NCBI GenBank assembly: GCA_047975195.1
Contig: JBKEDB010000031.1
Location: forward strand, 1 to 64,000
Length of the DNA: 64,000 nt
Origin: Cumulibacter sp047975195
GTDB lineage: Bacteria; Actinomycetota; Actinomycetes; Mycobacteriales; Antricoccaceae
Reading direction: 5' to 3'
A program made the position numbers and the translations under genes. The notes beneath the pieces were generated by a model. It worked only from the letters and a program-made list of their open reading frames with translations, searched no databases and had not been told where the DNA came from. Shown one piece after another: positions 16,697 through 23,970 of this stretch (position 1 is its first letter; each line of letters begins with the position of its first letter).

Positions 16697-17500
16697 TTAT
16701 TCGGCGTCGCGTCGATTTCGGGTGATGTCGTTGCGGGCAGCGAGTTCGTCATCCGGCGGATAGTCGACGGCGACCAACGTCAGCCCGTTCGCCGCCGCAA
16801 CCGCGACCTCGCTGGAACGATCCTCAAGCGCCAGCAACCCCGACGGCCAGTCGATCGGCTTACGACCTTCGCCCACCGCCAGCATGGCGCCGACCAGCGA
16901 GCGCACCATGGAGTGGCAAAATGCGTCCGCCTGCACTCGGGCGAGGACCGTATCGTCGCGTTCGCGACCCCAGGTAAACGCCTGCAGGGTGCGGATCGTG
17001 GTCGCGTCGGGACGGCGACGGCAGTATGCCGCGAAATCATGCAGTCCCAGCAGCCGGTCCGAGGCAGCCTGCATGAGCGCGGTATCCAATGGACGCGGCC
17101 AATGCACTACGCCGACCCGACGCAGCGGGTCAATCCCCCACGGACGGTCCGAGATCCGGTACTCGTAACTGCGCGACAGCCCGGAGAAGCGTGCATCGAA
17201 CTCACCGGGTACGACACGAATCGCCGTCACCCGCACGTCCGCCGGCAGCAACCCGGCCAGCCGACGCACCAACAATCGCGAGTGATCAGCGTACACCGGC
17301 GTAGGCAGGTCCAGATGCGCGACTTGGCCGCTGGCGTGCACGCCAGCATCGGTGCGCCCGGCCACCGTCAAGCGCACCTCTTGGCGCAGGATCATCGCCA
17401 ACGTCCTCTGCAGTACTCCGCACACAGTTCTCCGGTCGGGCTGCACCGCCCAACCGGAGAATCCGGTTCCGTCGTACGCGATGTCCAGGCGCAGCCGCAC
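16697..17500 (-). CDS. truA: tRNA pseudouridine(38-40) synthase
   Basis: Isomerises U38-40 in the anticodon arm of many tRNAs. 267 residues from the GTG at VRLRLDIAYDGTGFSGWAVQ, which matches the family N-terminus; the open frame extends far upstream but that part is antisense-like and overlaps rplQ. The catalytic Asp is in LTVAGRTDAGVHASGQ (Asp51). RSYEYRI, FCHSMVRSLVGAML and the C-terminal VAVDYPPDDE are also typical. It follows rplQ, as in most actinobacteria. A 17-bp stem hairpin sits in the gap, so its translation or transcription may be modulated. Confidence 0.94.
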   Translation of the reverse strand: MRLRLDIAYDGTGFSGWAVQPDRRTVCGVLQRTLAMILRQEVRLTVAGRTDAGVHASGQVAHLDLPTPVYADHSRLLVRRLAGLLPADVRVTAIRVVPGEFDARFSGLSRSYEYRISDRPWGIDPLRRVGVVHWPRPLDTALMQAASDRLLGLHDFAAYCRRRPDATTIRTLQAFTWGRERDDTVLARVQADAFCHSMVRSLVGAMLAVGEGRKPIDWPSGLLALEDRSSEVAVAAANGLTLVAVDYPPDDELAARNDITRNRRDAE

Positions 17501-17520
17501 CAGCGACTGTCCGGAATGCG

Positions 17521-17558
17521 CCAGGAGCCCGCCACCGTGACCGGTGACGGGCTCCTGG
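17521..17558 (-). terminator. Hairpin between rplQ and truA
   Basis: A 17-bp stem pairs 17521-17537 with 17542-17558 around a 4-nt loop. The single non-Watson-Crick position becomes a G-U wobble only in minus-strand RNA, which supports selection on the rplQ-side transcript. It lies 10 bp past the rplQ stop and ends about 20 bp before the truA start, so it may act as partial terminator or attenuator for truA. Confidence 0.75.
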
Positions 17559-17567
17559 GTGAGTTTG

Positions 17568-18110
17568 TTACTCGGCATCCTTAGCAGGCGCCTTGTCGGA
17601 GTCAGTTGCTTCTGCCTCAGCGGCGTCGGCGTCGGCCTCAGCTGCATCAGCCTCGGCGGTCTCCGGCTCCGAAGCCTCAGCAGGCTCCTGGTCCTTCTCG
17701 AACTGCGAACCGCGAGCGGCTTCTGCCTCGCGGACGACCTTGGTGGCGTCCGAGGCTTCTTCGACGAGTTCAATAATCGCCATCGGCGCGTTGTCGCCCT
17801 TGCGCGGACCGATCTTGATGATGCGGGTGTAGCCACCCGGACGGTCAGCGAAGCGCGGACCGATCTCGGCGAACAAGTGGTGGACGACGTCCTTATCGCG
17901 GATTGTGGACATCACGATACGACGGGCGTGCAGGTCACCTCGGCGAGCAAAGGTGATCAACCGTTCTGCGTGCGGACGCAGACGCTTGGCCTTCGCTTCG
18001 GTGGTGGTGATCCGGCCGTGCTCGAACAGCGCGGTGGCGAGGTTCGCGAGCATCAGCTTCTGGTGCGATGCGCTACCGCCGAGACGGGCGCCCTTGGTGG
18101 GCGTGGGCAT
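17568..18110 (-). CDS. rplQ: 50S ribosomal protein L17
   Basis: Large-subunit protein at the exit-tunnel side. The first about 120 residues are the conserved L17 domain (PTPTKGARLGGSASHQKLML, RGDLHARRIVMSTIRDKDVV). The remaining 60 residues are a low-complexity Ala/Glu/Asp tail, a frequent actinobacterial extension that gives 180 residues in total. It is 65 bp downstream of rpoA, the usual order. Confidence 0.97.
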   Translation of the reverse strand: MPTPTKGARLGGSASHQKLMLANLATALFEHGRITTTEAKAKRLRPHAERLITFARRGDLHARRIVMSTIRDKDVVHHLFAEIGPRFADRPGGYTRIIKIGPRKGDNAPMAIIELVEEASDATKVVREAEAARGSQFEKDQEPAEASEPETAEADAAEADADAAEAEATDSDKAPAKDAE

Positions 18111-18175
18111 GATCGGTGCTCCTGTCGGTTACTGCTATGCAAACGGGTAGTGGGGTGCGGCGAGCCGCGCGAGCC

Positions 18176-19219
18176 CTAGAGCTCTTCAGTCTCGGCGTAG
18201 TCGGCTTCACCCTGGCCGGAGCCATCGGAGAATCCGGTGTCCAGGTCGTCGTACAGTCCGGCGATCTGCGACGGATCGAACGGCGACGCGTCCTTCAGGC
18301 CAAGTCCCATGCCGTGCAGCTTGACCTTGACCTCATCGATCGACTTCTGACCGAAGTTGCGGATGTCGAGCAGATCGGCCTCGGTGCGCGAGACGAGTTC
18401 ACCCACGGTGTGGATGCCCTCACGCTTGAGGCAGTTGAAGGATCGGACCGTGAGGTCCATGTCCTCGTTCGGCATCGTGTACGACGCGAGGTCGGCGACC
18501 TCGGACGGCGACGGGCCGACCTCGATACCTTCGGCCTCGACGTTGAGCTCATGGAACAGACCGAAGAGCTCGACCAGAGTACGACCGGCTGATGCGATCG
18601 CGTCGCGCGGCAGGATCGACGGCTTGGTCTCGACGTCCACGACCAGGCGATCGAAGTCGGTGCGCTGCTCGACGCGGGTGGCCTCGACCTTGTAGCTGAC
18701 CTTGAGCACCGGGGAGTAGATCGAGTCGACCGGGATCCGGCCGATCTCTTGTCCCTGTTGCTTGTTCTGCGGCGCGGGGACGTATCCACGGCCACGCTCA
18801 ACGGTCAACTCGATCTCGAGGCTACCCTTGTCGTTGATCGTGCCGATCTTCAGGTCAGGGTTGTGCACGGTGACGCCGGCCGGTGCGGCGATATCGCCGG
18901 CGGTCACATCACCAGGGCCCTGCTTGCGAAGCACGATCGTGACGGGCTCGTCCTCCTCGGAGGAGACGACGAGTTCCTTCAGGTTCAGGATCAACTCGGT
19001 GACGTCTTCCTTGAGCCCCGGAACGGTCTGGAACTCGTGGAGTACGCCGTCGATCTTGATGCTGGTGATCGCAGCACCGGGAATCGACGACAGGAGGGTG
19101 CGACGCAGGGAGTTACCGAGGGTGTAGCCGAATCCGGGTTCGAGCGGCTCAATGACGAACTTCGAACGGAGCTCATCGATGGGCTCTTCAGTGACGGTAG
19201 GACGCTGCGAAATGAGCAC
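18176..19219 (-). CDS. rpoA: DNA-directed RNA polymerase subunit alpha
   Basis: Scaffold subunit that dimerises to start RNA polymerase assembly. 347 residues. The N-terminal domain shows KFVIEPLEPGFGYTLGNSLR and RTLLSSIPGAAITSIKIDGV (dimer interface), and residues about 1-230 are complete. After an acidic linker the C-terminal DNA/activator-binding domain has VRSFNCLKREGIHTVGELV and LLDIRNFGQKSIDEVKVKL, containing the helix-hairpin-helix. The short tail after residue 320 is acidic (DDLDTGFSDGSG). It lies in the alpha operon between rpsD and rplQ. Confidence 0.98.
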   Translation of the reverse strand: MLISQRPTVTEEPIDELRSKFVIEPLEPGFGYTLGNSLRRTLLSSIPGAAITSIKIDGVLHEFQTVPGLKEDVTELILNLKELVVSSEEDEPVTIVLRKQGPGDVTAGDIAAPAGVTVHNPDLKIGTINDKGSLEIELTVERGRGYVPAPQNKQQGQEIGRIPVDSIYSPVLKVSYKVEATRVEQRTDFDRLVVDVETKPSILPRDAIASAGRTLVELFGLFHELNVEAEGIEVGPSPSEVADLASYTMPNEDMDLTVRSFNCLKREGIHTVGELVSRTEADLLDIRNFGQKSIDEVKVKLHGMGLGLKDASPFDPSQIAGLYDDLDTGFSDGSGQGEADYAETEEL

Positions 19220-19301
19220 AGAGGTTTCCTTTCTGGCGGATCGCCCGCTATATGACGATCAGCGCGGTGCGAGCTCGACGAGCGAGCCCGCACCGAGGTG
19301 A

Positions 19302-19907
19302 TTACTTCGAGTAGAGCTCGACGATGAGGTGCTCGGCGACCGGAATCTCGATCTGCGAACGCTCCGGCAACTGATGAACCAGAACCTGCAGAGTGTTCGG
19401 GTTGACGTGCAGCCACGCCGGAACCGGGCGCTCGCCCATGGTCGCCTTCGCGATCTCGAACGGATCGGTCGACAGCGACTTCGGCTTGACCTCGATGATG
19501 TCGTACGGGGTCACGCGGAAGCTCGGGATGTTGACCTTGCGGCCATTCACGATGAAGTGACCGTGCGAGACGAGCTGGCGGGCCTGCCGACGGGTACGGG
19601 CGATACCCGAGCGGTAGATGACGTTGTCCAGACGCGACTCGAGGATCTGCAGCAGGTTGTCACCGGTCTTGCCCTGGCGACGAACGGCCTCTTCGTAGTA
19701 GCGGCGGAACTGCTTCTCCAGGACGCCGTACGAGTACTTCGCCTTCTGCTTTTCCTGCAGCTGGGTGAGGTACTCGGACTGCTTGATGCGGTTGCGACCG
19801 TGCTGACCCGGGGGGTACGGACGACGCTCGAACGACTGGTCGCCGCCGACCAGATCGACGCCGAGGCGACGGGAAATGCGGGTCGCGGGGCCTGTGTAAC
19901 GTGCCAT
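19302..19907 (-). CDS. rpsD: 30S ribosomal protein S4
   Basis: Primary 16S rRNA binder and often the translational repressor of the alpha operon. 201 residues. MARYTGPATRISRRLGVDL and RRPYPPGQHG are the Cys-free actinobacterial N-terminus (no zinc ligands). The S4 RNA-binding domain LESRLDNVIYRSGIARTRRQ and QLVSHGHFIVNGRKVNIPS is intact. The C-terminus is VAEHLIVELYSK. It sits 28 bp downstream of rpsK. Confidence 0.98.
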   Translation of the reverse strand: MARYTGPATRISRRLGVDLVGGDQSFERRPYPPGQHGRNRIKQSEYLTQLQEKQKAKYSYGVLEKQFRRYYEEAVRRQGKTGDNLLQILESRLDNVIYRSGIARTRRQARQLVSHGHFIVNGRKVNIPSFRVTPYDIIEVKPKSLSTDPFEIAKATMGERPVPAWLHVNPNTLQVLVHQLPERSQIEIPVAEHLIVELYSK

Positions 19908-19935
19908 GTTTCTTTACTCCTGTATCTTCCCGCGC

Positions 19936-20337
19936 TTAGACGCGACGACGCTTCTTCGGACGGCAGCCGTTGTGCGCCTGCGGGGTGACATCGGAGATGG
20001 TCCCAACCTCAAGACCAGCAGCGGTCAGCGAGCGGATCGCCGTCTCGCGGCCCGAACCTGGTCCCTTCACGAAGACGTCGACCTTCTTCATACCGTGGTC
20101 CTGCGCCTTGCGGGCGGCGTTCTCGGCGGCCATCTGGGCGGCGTACGGGGTCGACTTACGCGAGCCCTTGAAGCCGACGTGGCCGGCCGAGGCCCACGAG
20201 ATCACCGCGCCGGTCGGGTCGGTGATCGAAACGATCGTGTTGTTGAACGTGCTCTTGATGTGAGCCTGCCCGACGGCAATGTTCTTCTTTTCCTTGCGAC
20301 GGACCTTCTTCGCGCCCGCGCGTGCTTTTGGAGGCAT
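19936..20337 (-). CDS. rpsK: 30S ribosomal protein S11
   Basis: Platform protein contacting mRNA near the E site. 133 residues with the highly conserved blocks AHIKSTFNNTIVSITDPTGA, SWASAGHVGFKGSRKSTPYA and TPQAHNGCRPKKRRRV at the C-terminus. The basic start PPKARAGAKKVRRKEKK is typical of actinobacteria. It lies between rpsM and rpsD in the alpha operon. Confidence 0.98.
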   Translation of the reverse strand: MPPKARAGAKKVRRKEKKNIAVGQAHIKSTFNNTIVSITDPTGAVISWASAGHVGFKGSRKSTPYAAQMAAENAARKAQDHGMKKVDVFVKGPGSGRETAIRSLTAAGLEVGTISDVTPQAHNGCRPKKRRRV

Positions 20338-20392
20338 GTGGCCTTCTACTCCAAGTTCTTAGGGATGTCGTTGGTCGATGGTGGAAGAAGAA

Positions 20393-20764
20393 CTACTTTT
20401 TCTTCTTGCCGGAGATGGTCTTCTTCGGACCCTTGCGGGTGCGCGCGTTCGTGCGCGTGCGCTGCCCGCGAACCGGCAGTCCACGACGGTGACGGATGCC
20501 CTGGTAGCAGCCGATTTCCATCTTGCGACGGATGTCGGCCTGAACCTCGCGGCGGAGGTCACCTTCGACCTGCAGGTTGTTGTCGATGTACTCGCGTAGC
20601 TTGATCAGGTCCTGTTCGGTCAGGTCCTTCACGCGGGTGGTGCCGTCGACGCCCGTGGCCTCGAGGGCCTTCTCGGACGACGTACGGCCGACGCCGTAGA
20701 TGTACGTGAGGGCGATGACCGTGCGCTTTTCGCGCGGCAGGTCGACGCCGGAAATGCGTGCCAT
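20393..20764 (-). CDS. rpsM: 30S ribosomal protein S13
   Basis: Head protein forming inter-subunit bridges and touching P-site tRNA. 123 residues from the ATG of MARISGVDLPREKRTVIALT, which is the universal N-terminus; an in-frame upstream extension of 8 codons is not conserved. The C-terminal basic tail RHRRGLPVRGQRTRTNARTR then KGPKKTISGKKKK is intact. A 171-bp gap separates it from rpmJ upstream. Confidence 0.98.
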   Translation of the reverse strand: MARISGVDLPREKRTVIALTYIYGVGRTSSEKALEATGVDGTTRVKDLTEQDLIKLREYIDNNLQVEGDLRREVQADIRRKMEIGCYQGIRHRRGLPVRGQRTRTNARTRKGPKKTISGKKKK

Positions 20765-20935
20765 GTGCTCGTGGCTCCTTGTGGACAATGGTGTCCGGTG
20801 TTGTTACGAGGTGTGACCCGCGCTCCCAGGCTAGCCACAGCCCGGCCCCGGCCTCGTAAAACCGGGGGTCTCCTGCAGGAGTTGCGAGAGTCGATTACTG
20901 GTGGTTCAACGTTCGAACCAGCCGGTTGGTTACTG

Positions 20936-21049
20936 CTATCCCTGGCGCTGCTTGTGGCGCAGGTTGTCGCAGATCACCATGACACGGCCGTGGCGACGAA
21001 TGACCTTGCACTTGTCGCAGATCGTCTTGACGCTGGGGTTGACCTTCAC
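20936..21049 (-). CDS. rpmJ: 50S ribosomal protein L36
   Basis: A 37-residue zinc-ribbon ribosomal protein. Translation from the GTG at 21049 gives MKVNPSVKTICDKCKVIRRH then GRVMVICDNLRHKQRQG, with the zinc ligands C11, C14, C27 and H32. This is the C+ (zinc-binding) form. It lies between infA and rpsM, the expected place. The preceding infA stop is 48 bp upstream. Confidence 0.97.
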   Translation of the reverse strand: MKVNPSVKTICDKCKVIRRHGRVMVICDNLRHKQRQG

Positions 21050-21097
21050 GTGATGATGCCCTTACGGAGTTGTTCGACTTGGTATGCGGCGTGCCAT

Positions 21098-21319
21098 CTA
21101 CTTGTAGCGGTAGACAATGCGTCCGCGGGTCAGGTCGTACGGCGAGAGCTCCACAACCACGCGATCCTCCGGGAGGATTCGGATGTAGTGCTGACGCATC
21201 TTGCCCGAAATGTGCGCAAGAACTAGGTGCCCGTTCTCCAACTCAACGCGGAACATCGCGTTCGGGAGTGGTTCAACTACCTTGCCTTCGACCTCGATCG
21301 CGCCGTCTTTTTTCGCCAT
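21098..21319 (-). CDS. infA: Translation initiation factor IF-1
   Basis: Binds the ribosomal A site during initiation. 73 residues starting at MAKKDGAIEVEGKVVEPLPN; the longer upstream frame is not conserved and the AGAGG before this ATG supports the start. FRVELENGHLVLAHISGKMR and LPEDRVVVELSPYDLTRGRI are the S1/OB-fold hallmarks. It is first gene of the infA-rpmJ-rpsM-rpsK-rpsD-rpoA-rplQ series. In many actinobacteria it directly follows map; here about 31 kb separates them. Confidence 0.97.
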   Translation of the reverse strand: MAKKDGAIEVEGKVVEPLPNAMFRVELENGHLVLAHISGKMRQHYIRILPEDRVVVELSPYDLTRGRIVYRYK

Positions 21320-21452
21320 AACCTCTAACCATCGTCTGCATGTTGACAGCACCTCCCGGACCGGGAAGTGCCGCTCTGCGCGGCGCGACTGAGGGACACC
21401 CTGATTTCGCGGCCACAGCGAAGGAGACAGGGCTAGCACACGCCAACGAACT

Positions 21453-21481
21453 ACTTTACGACATCTGTCCCAGATCGCGAA
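21453..21481 (-). promoter_or_regulatory. Candidate infA promoter
   Basis: On the minus strand TTCGCG (21476-21481) and TAAAGT (21453-21458) are 17 bp apart. The -10 sequence is identical to that of the rplM promoter; the -35 box is weak. A start near 21446 would give a leader of about 127 nt before infA. Confidence 0.45.
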
Positions 21482-21520
21482 AGGTAGAGCCTAGCGACCT
21501 CGATCACTAGATCGCGGGAA

Positions 21521-22177
21521 CTACAGCTTCGAACGTCGCACGACAACGGTTGACCAGGAGGGTCGGCCACGCACGCTGATCGGCACGAGGGGGCGATCGG
21601 TAGGCTCGTGCGCCTTGTCCTTCATAGTCGTCCACATACTGGTGACGAAGTCGTCGGAGATGAGTTGCATCGCCGGCGAGAGGTAGAGGCGAATCGTGCT
21701 CCAGGACGCGTGCACGTCGATCTCGACGCCCTGCGGCGGAACGTCAGCCTCGCCGAAGTCAAGTTTGAACGTCGCCATCGAACCGGTGAGCGTCAGGTGC
21801 GGTGTCACCCGCCAACGTCCGCGCCGGGTAACGGTGGCGCTCGCAGATCCCTCCAGGACGGTCTCGACGGGAGCCCTCCACGGCTGGCTCACCGCGTCGC
21901 CTGGCACGAGCGCCGCGCCGGCGGCGACCTGAGCGCCCGGCGAAACCTGTCCGCCGAAAGTCGTCTTCGTGGCCGCGGGGAGGTCCGCCAGCAGCGCGCG
22001 CAATTCGCCACGATTCGTCGCGTCCTGCGCGCGGGTCACGCGCTGCTCAAACTCATCGAGGTTGAGATATCCGCCGGACATGCTCTCACCCAATAACGCC
22101 ACGACCTCTTCGCGCTCGAGATGCCCGACGCGCACCTGATCGTCGGGACGGGCATGCGGATTCGTCGGGCCACTCAC
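21521..22177 (-). CDS. DUF1707 domain protein
   Basis: 218 residues from a GTG. Residues about 12-65 form a DUF1707 (SHOCT-like) domain: VRVGHLEREEVVALLGESMS then GGYLNLDEFEQRVTRAQDAT and RGELRALLADLP. In actinobacteria this short helical domain is found at the N-terminus of membrane or DUF2154/DUF1707 proteins. The C-terminal half (TLTGSMATFKLDFGEADVPP, VEIDVHASWSTIRLYLSP) is a beta-rich domain without TM segments, similar in feel to DUF2154 cell-wall-stress proteins, but I cannot assign it. Starts 8 codons or more upstream are possible; the longest would overlap the ligase gene. Confidence 0.75.
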   Translation of the reverse strand: MSGPTNPHARPDDQVRVGHLEREEVVALLGESMSGGYLNLDEFEQRVTRAQDATNRGELRALLADLPAATKTTFGGQVSPGAQVAAGAALVPGDAVSQPWRAPVETVLEGSASATVTRRGRWRVTPHLTLTGSMATFKLDFGEADVPPQGVEIDVHASWSTIRLYLSPAMQLISDDFVTSMWTTMKDKAHEPTDRPLVPISVRGRPSWSTVVVRRSKL

Positions 22178-22233
22178 GCCCCCAACCGTAATGGTTCGCA
22201 CAGCCGAGGACCGCTCGGCCCTCGCCCGAAGGC

Positions 22234-23955
22234 TTAGGGTGTTCGGTCGAGTTTGTGTTTCTGGATCTTCCCGGTGGTGGTCTTCGGCAAGGCGTCCACG
22301 ATCACGAACTCCGGCACCTTGTATGGCGCCATGTGCGTGCGTGCCCATTCTCGCAACTCTTCGGGATCCGGTGTCGCTACGGCGCCGGCGACCTCGATGT
22401 AGGCGCGGGGGCGCTCGCCGCGTTTGGGATCCGGAACACCCACCACTGCGGCCGCACTGATCGCTGGATGGTCGAACAGCAGCGATTCGATCTCGGTGGG
22501 AAAGACGCTCATCCCATTGACCTTCAGCATCTCCTTATTACGACCGAGGTAGCGCAAGCAGCCGTTCTCGAGGAACACACCGCGGTCTCCGGTGCGGAAC
22601 CAGCCGTCCGCGAATGACGCCGCGGTAGCCTCCGGATTCTGCCAGTACGCAGTCAGCACTGAAGGTGAACGCACCAGTATCTCGCCTTCGGCTCCCACCG
22701 GCAGGGTTCGTCCGGTGTCGAAGTCGGCGATTTTGATCTCGGTACCCGGCATCGGCAGCCCGACGAATACGGACTCGAACCCGAGATCCTCATCGTTCTG
22801 CTGGAAGCCGACGACAAATGTATCTGCCGTGTGGGTCTCGGTCATACCGTAGGCGCCTTCGCGCAGCACCGACTGCGAACCGACCCGATCGGTCCAGGCT
22901 CGCCGGATCTCGCCGGACAATTTGGTCACGAACGACATCGTTGCCGGCGCCGTGACCGAGCTCAGGTCGTAGTCGTCGAAGTCGTCACGCGCCATCAGGT
23001 CCAGGTAGTTGTCGACTGTTCCGGACATCGCCGCCGCGCCGTACGTCTGAACCGACTTGAGTACCGCCAGCGGATCCCAGCGGGTCAGCAGAACGCACGT
23101 ACCACCGGTGTAGATCGGCGCGATGACCGCTATGTTTTCGCCAGCGATCCAGAAGACCGGCAGGAAGCTCAGTGACGCCTGCGACACCGTTTCGCCGTCG
23201 AGCGTCCCGGTCAGTCGCACCGTGGTGCTCGACGCCGCTGTGTACAGCATGTGGCGCTGAGTGTGCTCGACGCCCTTCGGCATGCCCGTCGTGCCGCCGG
23301 TGTAGTTCAGCGCCGCGAGCCGGTCCAGGTCGGGTCGCGGGAACCGGCCCGAATGATCCGTAGGCCAGCGCGCAATATCGGCCCATCGGTAATCTGCGCC
23401 CTGCGGCGCCGCGTCGGGCGCGGGTCCGAACGGCACCGGGATGTCGGTTCCGTCGTCGGCGTACTCATCTAGGTCCACCATCACGATTTCGCGCAGCGAG
23501 CTGCTGCCGCGCACCTCGTCGAGCATCGGGACATACTCCCGCTGCGCGAACGCGATCTCCGCGCCGGAGTCGTTGAGTTCATACGCCAACTCGGCACGTT
23601 GGAACATCGGGTTCACCGGCACCACGACGCCCCCGGCCTTGATCACGCCCCAGAACGCGACGATGTACTGGGGGCAGTTCTGCATCATCAGCGCCACGCG
23701 GTCCCCCGTCGACACCCCCTGCTCGATGAGGAATGACGCCAATGCGGAAGTCGCCCGCTCCAGCTGAGCGAAGGTCAGTTCACCGCCGTAGTAGGCGATC
23801 GCAGGCTTGTCGCCGATCGTCTCCGCACGCCACCTCAGGTACTCCGTCAGCGGAACCTCGCCGTGCAGATAACGCAGTGTCTTCGGCACATCCGCGGGCC
23901 AGGCTCTGTCCTGCCGCCGCTTCAAATCGGCGAGGATCTCCTGCTCGTTCATCAC
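22234..23955 (-). CDS. Acyl-CoA synthetase (AMP-dependent ligase, FadD type)
   Basis: Activates a carboxylic acid to its CoA thioester through an acyl-adenylate. 573 residues in the ANL fold. The P-loop is YTGGTTGMPKGVEHT, the A5-type region is EGAYGMTETHTADT, the hinge DGWFRTGDRGVFLENGCLRY carries the conserved Asp, and the catalytic lysine is in TGKIQKHKL at the C-terminus. It starts 15 bp after the stop of the single-chain carboxylase gene on the same strand, so the two are co-transcribed and may act on the same acyl-CoA: activation, then carboxylation. Substrate chain length is not visible from motifs. Confidence 0.93.
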   Translation of the reverse strand: MMNEQEILADLKRRQDRAWPADVPKTLRYLHGEVPLTEYLRWRAETIGDKPAIAYYGGELTFAQLERATSALASFLIEQGVSTGDRVALMMQNCPQYIVAFWGVIKAGGVVVPVNPMFQRAELAYELNDSGAEIAFAQREYVPMLDEVRGSSSLREIVMVDLDEYADDGTDIPVPFGPAPDAAPQGADYRWADIARWPTDHSGRFPRPDLDRLAALNYTGGTTGMPKGVEHTQRHMLYTAASSTTVRLTGTLDGETVSQASLSFLPVFWIAGENIAVIAPIYTGGTCVLLTRWDPLAVLKSVQTYGAAAMSGTVDNYLDLMARDDFDDYDLSSVTAPATMSFVTKLSGEIRRAWTDRVGSQSVLREGAYGMTETHTADTFVVGFQQNDEDLGFESVFVGLPMPGTEIKIADFDTGRTLPVGAEGEILVRSPSVLTAYWQNPEATAASFADGWFRTGDRGVFLENGCLRYLGRNKEMLKVNGMSVFPTEIESLLFDHPAISAAAVVGVPDPKRGERPRAYIEVAGAVATPDPEELREWARTHMAPYKVPEFVIVDALPKTTTGKIQKHKLDRTP

Positions 23956-23970
23956 GTCACGCTCCTCTGG

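Noticed and set aside
20869..20895. ACCAGTAA match in the rpmJ-rpsM gap as another operator
   Set aside because: Only a partial half-site on the minus strand without the palindromic second arm; expected by chance.
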